Source: an uncultured bacterium (GTDB taxonomy: Bacteria > Verrucomicrobiota > Kiritimatiellia > RFP12 > UBA1067). Taken from it: 64,000 nucleotides of DNA. The first letter of the stretch is position 1. Every line of letters begins with the position of its first letter. This document shows, piece after piece, positions 58,179 through 64,000 of this stretch. A program made the position numbers and the translations under genes. The DNA is taken from the NCBI GenBank assembly GCA_902801025.1, contig CADCGZ010000051.1:1-64000 (forward strand), read 5' to 3'. Under the pieces are notes generated by a model. The model had not been told where the DNA came from and searched no databases. It saw only the letters and a list, made by a program, of their open reading frames with translations.

Positions 58179-59061
58179 CATTGACGGCTTTATCGGGTCA
58201 CTCCGCTTTGAGCGGTCGATGGCCGAGAATACCTGCGTGGCATACGCAAGGGATCTTCGGCTCTTTTCGAAATACCTGAAAAAGCGCGGCATATCCGCCG
58301 CGGCCGACGTCAAGCGCGAGGACATCGCGGGCTTTCTCGGCGAGGAGCGGGCGAGCGGACGCAAGTCCTCTACGCGGGCGCGGCGCACTGCGGCGATTCG
58401 GATGTTCTTCAAGTTCCTTGAGGAGCGGCGCTACATAAAAAGAAATCCCGCCGCGCTTCTCGACCCGCCTAAGAAGGGGAAGGTGCTCCCCAGAGTCCTT
58501 TCCGAGGAAGAGACTTTCAGGATGATAGACAAGGTCGACGGAACTGATCCCCGCGACCTGCGCGACCGCGCTATGCTCGAGATAATGTACGGCTGCGGGC
58601 TTCGCGTTAGCGAGGTATGCGGCATGAAGATTGAGGACGTCATCGCCGATGGAGAGCTTCTTCGAATACTCGGCAAGGGCTCGAAGGAGCGCGTCGTCCC
58701 GATAGGCAAGGCCGCGGGAAGGGCGCTCACGGCGTATCTCGCCTCTGCCCGCGACGTGTTCACGAAAGGCGACCTTTCTGTGTCGCACGTCTTTGTCACT
58801 CGGCTCAAGAAGCCGTTTACTCGCCAGGCGGTCTTCAAGATGATCCGCGAGAGGGCCGTCGCTGCCGACATCGCGCCAGAGCGCATTTCCCCCCACGTCC
58901 TTAGGCACTGCTTCGCCTCGCACATGCTCCAGCACGGCGCTGACATCCGCGCGATTCAGGAACTTCTCGGCCACGCGGACATTGGCACCACCCAGGTCTA
59001 CACGCACGTTGACGTAGCTCGCTTCGGCGACATCCACCACCGATTCCACCCACGGGGATAG
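58165..59061 (+). CDS. Tyrosine recombinase XerC/XerD
   Basis: A 298-residue recombinase. The N-terminal SAM-like core-binding domain (SMAENTCVAYARDLRLFSKYL) is followed by the catalytic domain with all active residues: Arg in GLRVSEVC, Lys in GKGSKERVVPIG, HxxR in SPHVLRHCFASH, His in LLGHADIGTTQ and the Tyr nucleophile in VYTHV. Length and sequence fit chromosome-dimer-resolving XerD rather than an integrase. I start at TTG 58165 because GGAGGA lies seven bases before it and no better start exists. A role in moving the downstream accessory block cannot be excluded. Confidence 0.88.
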   Translation: MIDSDIDGFIGSLRFERSMAENTCVAYARDLRLFSKYLKKRGISAAADVKREDIAGFLGEERASGRKSSTRARRTAAIRMFFKFLEERRYIKRNPAALLDPPKKGKVLPRVLSEEETFRMIDKVDGTDPRDLRDRAMLEIMYGCGLRVSEVCGMKIEDVIADGELLRILGKGSKERVVPIGKAAGRALTAYLASARDVFTKGDLSVSHVFVTRLKKPFTRQAVFKMIRERAVAADIAPERISPHVLRHCFASHMLQHGADIRAIQELLGHADIGTTQVYTHVDVARFGDIHHRFHPRG

Positions 59062-59106
59062 AGGCGGCGCGTCCGCAGCGGGGCGCGTTTCGGCTTAGGG
59101 CTCGCT

Positions 59107-59134
59107 AGCTTTGCCGCGGATACGCGGCAAAGCT
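59107..59134. repeat. Perfect 12-bp hairpin
   Basis: AGCTTTGCCGCG, loop GATA, CGCGGCAAAGCT. It lies 45 bp after the recombinase stop; no T-run follows on either strand, so it is not a classical terminator. Confidence 0.8.
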
Positions 59135-59324
59135 TCGGCGAAAAAGCCGGTCGAAAAAGCCGGTGGCGACATCGATTTTGCGGCCTTTTACATTTTGCCC
59201 GTGCCGTCGAGCCTCTCGGCAAAATGGCGGCGCGTCAAAATCGGGTCGCTTCCGTCTTTTTCACCGTCGCTTCGCATGCCGCCGAAACACCCCCACCGCG
59301 TCCGCGCCCTAATGCTATCCACAG

Positions 59325-59376
59325 CGACGCTATCCGACTCTAATCCGTCTCCAACCGACACTAATCGACCCTAACG
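59325..59376. repeat. Degenerate CGACYCTAA repeats
   Basis: Units CGACTCTAA, CGACACTAA and CGACCCTAA match those in the hemW insertion (32751-32898), here outside any gene. Confidence 0.65.
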
Positions 59377-59438
59377 GCTTCGCGAATGATTTCGTCCGCA
59401 CCATAATCTCATTTCGCCGTGCTTGATTTTCTTTTCGC

Positions 59439-59444
59439 TATAAT
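59439..59444 (+). promoter_or_regulatory. -10 promoter before a structured segment
   Basis: TATAAT in GCTATAATACAC; predicted start near 59451. Confidence 0.5.
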
Positions 59445-59450
59445 ACACAC

Positions 59451-59600
59451 ATCCTGCGAGGCGAACGGCACTTCCCCCAATGGTAGGGGCGGCTCGGCAC
59501 TCGCTCCGCTCGGCGTGTTCGCTGCCCTATGGGTCGCGAACCCCCGCGAGGGGCGGATACCTCCGTGCCGACCGCGCGCGGCGCGGGGTCATAGTCCGGA
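59451..59600 (+). ncRNA. Candidate structured non-coding RNA
   Basis: A GC-rich segment right after a TATAAT box. Possible helices: CCCC/GGGG at 59475-59489; GTTCGC-TG-CCC-TAT-GGG-TC-GCGAAC at 59517-59540; CCCC-GCGA-GGGG with a GNRA loop at about 59542-59553; CGGCAC (59466) with GTGCCG (59565). No SRP, RNase P, tmRNA or tRNA core motif is present. 6S RNA is conceivable but not supported by conserved bases I can see. Confidence 0.35.
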
Positions 59601-59621
59601 AAACGGAAAAGGGCAAGTTGA

Positions 59622-59690
59622 TGAGTTGAGAGTTGTGAGTGGGTGAGTTAACTCCTCCACTCCCTCACTCCTCTACTCCACCACTTCTCC
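59622..59690. repeat. Imperfect inverted repeat of GAGT units
   Basis: Left arm of GAGTTGAGAGTTGTGAGT-type units, symmetric centre GAGTTAACTC (59645-59654), right arm of ACTCCCTCACTCCTCTACTCC-like units. Similar units occur in hrpB at 30301-30402. Confidence 0.7.
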
Positions 59691-59786
59691 CCGCTCCCGC
59701 CGGGCGCTTAGTCAATGTAGCATCAACGCTACACGTCGTTCTCACAAAATACGACCAAATATTTTAGAAACGAACGGCATGTAAGT

Positions 59787-59820
59787 GATGATGCGCTCCT
59801 CTGGGCGCATTGTTTCTTTC
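59787..59820 (+). terminator. Possible terminator hairpin
   Basis: ATGCGC, 8-base loop, GCGCAT, followed by a T-rich tail TGTTTCTTTC. It might close the transcript from the structured segment. Confidence 0.35.
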
Positions 59821-59944
59821 TGCATTCGTTTCGGGCCTTTGGTCGGGCTTTGTGAGAGTGCATGAACGAGGCATGCGCCCTTTTTTCATGCATGCGAGGC
59901 GGTCTCCGCGGCGGTTTTTGCGCAGGGGAAGCGTTGTTGGAGAC

Positions 59945-60667
59945 ATGGCCGATTCGCAGATAAAGTCGCGCGAGCGCGTTTCAAAGCGCGGCGAGGTGTT
60001 CACTGCCAAACGGGAGGTGAACGCCATGCTCGACCTCGTCAAGCACGAGACCGAGCGGCTTGACAGCAGGTTTCTCGAACCTGCCTGCGGAACGGGGAAT
60101 TTCCTTGAGGAGATTCTGCTTCGGAAACTCGACGCGGCGACGCGCGCGTCGATCCCGGACGGCAAGAAGCGTCCAGTTCCAGAGAGGTTTGAACGGAACA
60201 GCATTGTCGCGCTGACAAGCATCTATGGTGTTGAGCTGATGATGGACAACACCGTCGAATGCAGGGAACGGCTCTATCGCATTTGGTATGACGAATACGC
60301 CAAAATATGCAAGGGCATCAAGACCGAGGATGTCTGTAATGTCGCGCGCATCATACTTGGAAAGAACATCGTCTGCGGCAACGCGCTGAGCATGAAAAAG
60401 GTTGACGCCGATGGGAACGACACGAAAGATCCGATCATTTTTTCAGAATGGGCATTTATCGGAGAATACAAGGTAAAGCGCACAGATTATATATTCGACA
60501 AACTGCTTGATAGGAAGTATCATCGTCCGAAGTCTGATGTGCAACGCAAACCCAATGCTCGTCAGGTTGATTATTTCTCTGCTGGCGATGACAACGGAGA
60601 TGGTGAAATCGTGAAGCGACATCCCATTTTGCCACACTACAGGAGGATTGCGGGATATGCGGAATAA
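59945..60667 (+). CDS. N6-adenine DNA methylase-like protein (motif I only)
   Basis: A 240-residue protein starting MADSQIKSRERVSKRGEVFT. SAM-binding motif I is RFLEPACGTGNFLEE; IYGVELMMDN and NIVCGNALSM fit the following Rossmann strands, and IIFSEWAFIG is a family feature. No NPPY catalytic motif is present, so it may be a subunit rather than a full enzyme. Similar proteins occur beside Eco57I-type methylases in restriction-modification cassettes, as here: the next gene overlaps by 11 bp. The ribosome site TGGAG is upstream. Confidence 0.75.
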   Translation: MADSQIKSRERVSKRGEVFTAKREVNAMLDLVKHETERLDSRFLEPACGTGNFLEEILLRKLDAATRASIPDGKKRPVPERFERNSIVALTSIYGVELMMDNTVECRERLYRIWYDEYAKICKGIKTEDVCNVARIILGKNIVCGNALSMKKVDADGNDTKDPIIFSEWAFIGEYKVKRTDYIFDKLLDRKYHRPKSDVQRKPNARQVDYFSAGDDNGDGEIVKRHPILPHYRRIAGYAE

Positions 60668-62171
60668 CCTCTATAACACGATATACAATCCCGATGTGCT
60701 TTCGTGCATCGCCAATCTCTCTAATGACGAGGTGTTCACTCCGCCCGTCATCGCCAACAAGATGCTCGACCTGCTGCCGCAGGAGCTCTTCTGCGATCCG
60801 AAGACGACGTTTCTCGACCCTGCCTGCAAGAGCGGCGTATTCCTGCGCGAGATCGCGAAGCGCCTCCTGAAGGGCCTTGAAACGCAGATCCCCGATCTTC
60901 AGGAGCGGGCGAACCACATATTCAAGAAGCAGCTCTATGGCATTTCCATCACGGAGCTCACATCGCATCTTTCACGTCGCAGCGTCTACTGCTCGAAGAC
61001 CGCGAACGGAAACTACTCCGTGGCTGACTTCGAAACAATCGACGGCAACATCAGGTTCAAGCCGATAGAGCACACTTGGGTGAACGGCAAGTGTAAGTTC
61101 TGCGGCGCATCGAAGGAAAAGTACAACAGAGGCGACGAGTTGGAAAGTCACGCCTATGAGTTCATCCACGGCGCAAAACCAGAGGAGATTTTCAAGATGA
61201 AGTTCGATGTCATTATCAGCAACCCACCGTATCAGCTGAGCGATGGAGGTGCTCAGGCAAGTGCAAGGCCTATTTATCAGTTGTTCGTTGAACAATCAAA
61301 AAAACTGAACCCGCGATTTCTTGTTATGATTATCCCTGCAAGGTGGTATGCAGGAGGGAAAGGACTAGATGATTTCAGGGATACCATGTTAAATGATAAG
61401 CGGGTACGCTATCTTGCTGATTATTTTGATGCCGACGAATGCTTCCCGGGAGTCGATATTGCAGGCGGCATTTGCTATTTTTTATGGAATAGAGATAGCG
61501 AAGGAGATTGTACCATTGATTCGCGTAGGCATGAAAGAAATTCGGTAATGGTTAGACCATTGATTGAAAATGGTGGCGATGCATTTATTCGGTTTAATGA
61601 AGCCGTATCAATTGTGAGGAAGGTAAGAACTGAAAAAGGGTCAAGCTTTTCCTCTTTGGTCAGTAGTCGAAAACCGTTTGGATTCGATACAAGCAAACGG
61701 GGACGTAATAAACCATTTGAAAAGGGTGTTAAGTTATATGTAAATAAAAATACGACAGAAGGAGTGGAATACATTGATTCGAGTGAGGTTAAAATAAATC
61801 TTGAACTGTTTGCACAACATAAAGTATACATATCGCGTGCATATGGAGAGCGCGATGCTTTTCCATATTGGGTGCTCGGAACACCGTTTTATGGAGAAAA
61901 GTATTCTTGCTGCTCCGAAACATACCTTTCCATAGGGCCATTAAGTTCACGGGAAAAAGCAGAGAATGTCATGTCCTACATCAGGACAAGGTTTTTCCGT
62001 TTTCTGGTTTTATTAATCAAAAACACACAGGATGCACCAAGACGTGTATATAATCTCGTCCCCATGCAGGATTTTTCGAGACCGTGGACCGATGCCGAGC
62101 TTTACAAGAAGTACAAGCTGACAAAGGACGAGATAGCGTTTATCGAGTCGATGATCAAGCCGATGGAGTAA
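60657..62171 (+). CDS. Eco57I-type adenine-specific DNA methyltransferase
   Basis: A 504-residue protein with motif I FLDPACKSGVFLREI and catalytic motif IV IISNPPYQLSDGG. Between them is a small zinc-binding-like insert (KCKFCGA). The C-terminal 300 residues probably recognise the DNA target. With the preceding gene it forms the methylation part of a restriction-modification-like system. AGGAGG lies ten bases before the ATG at 60657; TTG 60648 is too close to it. From about 61200 the DNA becomes markedly AT-rich, unlike the first third of the gene. No nuclease or helicase gene follows in the window. Confidence 0.85.
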   Translation: MRNNLYNTIYNPDVLSCIANLSNDEVFTPPVIANKMLDLLPQELFCDPKTTFLDPACKSGVFLREIAKRLLKGLETQIPDLQERANHIFKKQLYGISITELTSHLSRRSVYCSKTANGNYSVADFETIDGNIRFKPIEHTWVNGKCKFCGASKEKYNRGDELESHAYEFIHGAKPEEIFKMKFDVIISNPPYQLSDGGAQASARPIYQLFVEQSKKLNPRFLVMIIPARWYAGGKGLDDFRDTMLNDKRVRYLADYFDADECFPGVDIAGGICYFLWNRDSEGDCTIDSRRHERNSVMVRPLIENGGDAFIRFNEAVSIVRKVRTEKGSSFSSLVSSRKPFGFDTSKRGRNKPFEKGVKLYVNKNTTEGVEYIDSSEVKINLELFAQHKVYISRAYGERDAFPYWVLGTPFYGEKYSCCSETYLSIGPLSSREKAENVMSYIRTRFFRFLVLLIKNTQDAPRRVYNLVPMQDFSRPWTDAELYKKYKLTKDEIAFIESMIKPME

Positions 62172-62175
62172 AACT

Positions 62176-62358
62176 ATGTCACGAGTGTCATCTATATATC
62201 GAAGCAGGTTCATTATCAGCCCTGTAAACAAGACCTCGGCGGGAGGCCTTTCGGGCGATGGGAAACGATCTTCTGACGTAATGCATCGGGATTATGTGTG
62301 GCGTGATTATGAAGTTGCGTTAGCATTTAAGAAGAAACCCAAAGGTCGGAAGAGATAA
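62176..62358 (+). CDS. Small basic protein of unknown function (60 aa)
   Basis: Starts 5 bp after the methylase stop; basic C-terminus (KKKPKGRKR). No domain recognised and no strong ribosome site. Could be a real small accessory protein or a chance ORF. Confidence 0.35.
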   Translation: MSRVSSIYRSRFIISPVNKTSAGGLSGDGKRSSDVMHRDYVWRDYEVALAFKKKPKGRKR

Positions 62359-62370
62359 GATGAAGGCGTT

Positions 62371-62772
62371 GTGCTGAATTGTAATATGATATCTAAACGG
62401 CTATGTGCGTTTCTGCGCGATGGATGCTGTCTGTTCCTGCGAGACAAGTGCAAGTGGGAACATGATGACGCTCCATGCCCAAGAGCCGTACGAAGGGTCA
62501 TGCATGTTCATAGCGTGAAGCCGCATAGAATGTGCGACCCGCGTCTCGAGACGGCACAGGGGAGATTCTATAGGCAAACGCGCTTCGCCCGTAAAGGAGA
62601 CGTATATTGGAGCTGCAAGCGGAAAGGCAGATACAATACTGAAAGCGACGCAAGGCGCGCTGCGCGAAAAATGACGTTTAGATATGGAACGGAGATGTTT
62701 TATTACTATTGCAAATACTGTGAAGGGTATCACTTGACAAAGAAAAGCAGAAGGGAAGTTGATTCACTATGA
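62371..62772 (+). CDS. Small cysteine-rich protein, accessory block
   Basis: A 133-residue protein. The C-terminal half (YNTESDARRAARKMTFRYG, then YYCKYCEGYHLT) has the pattern of a small CxxC-x3-H zinc-ribbon found in many mobile-element proteins of gut bacteria. The N-terminal half has a Cys/His-rich stretch (CCLFLRDKCKWEHDDAPC). Start GTG 62371 (GAAGG upstream) or ATG 62386. It overlaps the next gene by ATGA, which supports it as real. Function unknown. Confidence 0.6.
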   Translation: MLNCNMISKRLCAFLRDGCCLFLRDKCKWEHDDAPCPRAVRRVMHVHSVKPHRMCDPRLETAQGRFYRQTRFARKGDVYWSCKRKGRYNTESDARRAARKMTFRYGTEMFYYYCKYCEGYHLTKKSRREVDSL

Positions 62773-63650
62773 AGAATATTGTCGAAAAATATAGGATGCA
62801 ACCATTTTATCCATGTGGCTTGAAAATTCCCGCTGATCAGGTATTTGCTTCGGAAAGAAATCTGGGGCTGTCGCTGATGGGCGCCTTGACAGGGATGCCG
62901 ACCGAGAGTCTACAGCTCAATACTGCAGAAATATCAATTGGGCTTGGCTGCTTTGGATTGATAAGCCTCAATCATTCTGGTTATGACGACGGCTGTGAAA
63001 TTGAATATCTAGATGAAAATGACGGTTGGTCCTTGCTTTCATGTATTGGATATGAGTTGTATGGTGACTCTCGCGGAAAAGCGCAGAAAGTGTGCGCGTC
63101 ATTTCCGATCTTGACCCTAAGCATTTGCCCTGGAAAGCTTTTGAAGAAATCGAGAGAATGCTATTATGCAGTGCAGTTCTTTGGCCCATATCGGCTTCTA
63201 CGAAGACTTAAATCTGGTAACCAATGGCTTGAAGGCCCGTTTAGTCACAATGAGCTTGATCTTGACAATTATCTTGAAGGCGACATGGAGCCGCGAGATG
63301 CGATACTAAGCCCTCCCGAAGAGGAGTTTGAATTATATTGGGACGCGAAAGACCCAAAAGCAAAGTTTCAAATCCTTTTGAACATGATTACGACGTTCGC
63401 CTCGACGCTTTCGGCGAAGCTACTCTACCATGGTCATGTGGGATTGAGTTTTTGGAACACACCCTCTGCTGACGCTCTTGGTGAGATTGATTGGTTTAGA
63501 GATAGGAAGCTTGCTCCGAAGTGGAAGCCATCAAAAAGGGAAGTGGAGAAGTACTTGAAAGCAAGCAAGCTCAAGAAACGTGATCTTGCCCCAGAGGCGA
63601 GAAAGCTCTTTTGGCCGCCCAAAAAGAGAAAGGAAGGAGTGGCTTCATGA
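62769..63650 (+). CDS. Hypothetical protein, accessory block
   Basis: A 293-residue soluble protein. No family recognised. It has a mixed N-terminal part (YPCGLKIPADQVF), an acidic central part (LDLDNYLEGDMEPRD, PPEEEFELYWDAKDPKAKF) and a Lys-rich C-terminus. It is linked by ATGA overlaps to the genes on both sides, so the three genes 62371-63826 form one operon with the methylases or with their own promoter. A conflict-system role is only a guess from location. Confidence 0.65.
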   Translation: MKNIVEKYRMQPFYPCGLKIPADQVFASERNLGLSLMGALTGMPTESLQLNTAEISIGLGCFGLISLNHSGYDDGCEIEYLDENDGWSLLSCIGYELYGDSRGKAQKVCASFPILTLSICPGKLLKKSRECYYAVQFFGPYRLLRRLKSGNQWLEGPFSHNELDLDNYLEGDMEPRDAILSPPEEEFELYWDAKDPKAKFQILLNMITTFASTLSAKLLYHGHVGLSFWNTPSADALGEIDWFRDRKLAPKWKPSKREVEKYLKASKLKKRDLAPEARKLFWPPKKRKEGVAS

Positions 63651-63826
63651 GCTTGCTTGGATGGTTGATTGGTTTGGAAATCGTTGACAGCGTTCTCGAC
63701 AACGAAGGTGAGCACGAGGAGCAAAGGCGCAAAAACGAGGAGCTGGAGCTCGAGCTTGATCAATTGCGTGGGCGGATAGAGGAATTGGAGCGAGAAACGA
63801 AGTGGGGAAGAGGAGACTATTCGTAA
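63647..63826 (+). CDS. Small coiled-coil protein (59 aa)
   Basis: Starts by ATGA overlap with the previous gene. A hydrophobic N-terminus (LLGWLIGLEIVDSVL) is followed by an acidic/basic heptad coiled coil (LELELDQLRGRIEELERE). It could oligomerise or anchor the 293-residue partner to the membrane. Its 3' end overlaps the convergent yoeB by 10 bp. Confidence 0.6.
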   Translation: MSLLGWLIGLEIVDSVLDNEGEHEEQRRKNEELELELDQLRGRIEELERETKWGRGDYS

Positions 63827-64000
63827 TGGCCCATGCAAGAATAGACCTCAAGGATGCCGTCTTCAATGGAGAAGATGAGCCGGTTAACGTCGTCTATTCT
63901 CGCGCTCCACTTCCCGGAAAGATTGCCCTTGAGCGGCTCCGGTTTGCCGATGCAGCGATATCCATCGCGCTCAATGCTCTTGAGAATCATGTTGATGCGC
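63817..64000 (-). CDS. yoeB: YoeB/Txe-family mRNA interferase toxin, 3' part
   Basis: Read on the minus strand from the window edge, the last 60 codons spell a YoeB C-terminus: IGKPEPLKGNLSGKWSARI, DDVNRLIFSIEDG and a closing CMGHYE. The family ends RRINDEHRLVY...CRYHY, so the catalytic Arg/His segment is essentially conserved, with CMGHY for CRYHY. The start and the expected YefM-type antitoxin lie beyond 64000. A plus-strand ORF from 63826 over the same bases is its shadow. YoeB cleaves mRNA at the ribosome. Confidence 0.88.
   Translation of the reverse strand, partial: RINMILKSIERDGYRCIGKPEPLKGNLSGKWSARIDDVNRLIFSIEDGILEVYSCMGHYE

Larger units (their letters stand above)
59062..59944. other. 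Hairpin-rich non-coding stretch between xer gene and methylase genes
   Basis: 883 bp without a convincing gene. It contains a perfect 12-bp hairpin (59107-59134), direct repeats GAAAAAGCCGGT (about 59139 and 59152), degenerate CGACYCTAA units (59325-59376), a promoter with a GC-rich structured segment (59439-59600), an inverted repeat of GAGT units (59622-59690) and a T-rich-tailed hairpin near 59785. Short ORFs here overlap these repeats and look spurious. Confidence 0.7.

Noticed and set aside
59107-59134. Strong hairpin as a Rho-independent terminator of the xer gene
   Set aside because: No T-run follows on either strand.
59466-59570. tRNA-like arms (AATGGTAGGGG and GGGTCGCGAACCC) suggesting a tRNA or tRNA-Sec
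   Set aside because: No acceptor stem, no anticodon arm of proper size and the T-loop is too short.
63826-64000. Open plus-strand frame beginning MAHARIDLKDAV after the coiled-coil gene
   Set aside because: The minus strand of the same bases encodes a clear YoeB C-terminus; the plus frame matches nothing.

Overview
The window looks like chromosome of a Gram-negative bacterium of the PVC group, most likely Verrucomicrobiota and plausibly Kiritimatiellota (gut, rumen or other anoxic habitat). This is inferred from LPS/O-antigen genes, lipoproteins, a membrane GTPase-like protein carrying a C-terminal SHD1 domain (frequent in PVC bacteria), [FeFe]-hydrogenase maturation (hydF) and abundant AACGCAGAGACGCAG inverted repeats. 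The backbone is GC-rich; 10-16.6 kb and 60.4-64 kb are visibly AT-richer and look acquired. No rRNA, tRNA, CRISPR array or complete insertion sequence was seen.

Layout. 0-19.3 kb is a surface-polysaccharide locus: a CDP-sugar set (rfbF-rfbG-rfbH, then a ThDP-dependent YerE-like enzyme and an SDR reductase) that resembles a branched-chain 3,6-dideoxyhexose (yersiniose-type) pathway; a GtrA/GtrB/GT-C cassette; glycosyltransferases; a RelB/DinJ-PIN toxin-antitoxin pair; FdtA/FdtB for a dTDP-3-amino-3,6-dideoxyhexose; two methyltransferases; a Wzx-like flippase; and a second GT-C enzyme. 19.3-38 kb holds core genes (serC, thrH, amidase, SSS symporter, hydF, yggS, acyltransferase, hrpB, hemW, metK, a murC-murB fusion, a deacetylase-like secreted protein). 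37.9-46.3 kb contains the thiamine genes in two TPP-riboswitch units (thiS-thiF and thiG-thiH-thiC), separated by an ArnT-like transferase, a GT2 and an OmpR-type two-component system. 46.4-48.5 kb is a NifU-like scaffold with a DUF1846 protein. 56.4-48.5 kb on the minus strand is one tightly coupled nine-gene run (two lipoproteins, hisC, paaK, ACT protein, NtrB/NtrC-like pair, secreted CxxCxGxG protein, Ser/Thr kinase). 56.5-59 kb carries manA, a purine nucleoside phosphorylase and a Xer recombinase. After about 0.9 kb of hairpin-rich non-coding DNA, 59.9-64 kb is an accessory block: two adenine-methylase-type genes, a set of overlapping unknown small genes and the 3' end of a yoeB toxin.

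Three window-wide themes stand out. (1) A strong extended -10 promoter, TTTGGTATAAT or close variants, lies in front of most transcription units, and in eight cases it sits so near the ATG that the mRNA should have a leader of 0 to about 4 nt (leaderless). (2) Families of palindromic or degenerate repeats are inserted not only between genes but in frame inside hrpB and hemW. (3) Three conserved genes (serC, hydF, a histidine kinase) each lack a short conserved block of very roughly 30-50 bp; in two the frame is lost. This is either real decay or an assembly/consensus fault and should be checked before interpreting those genes.
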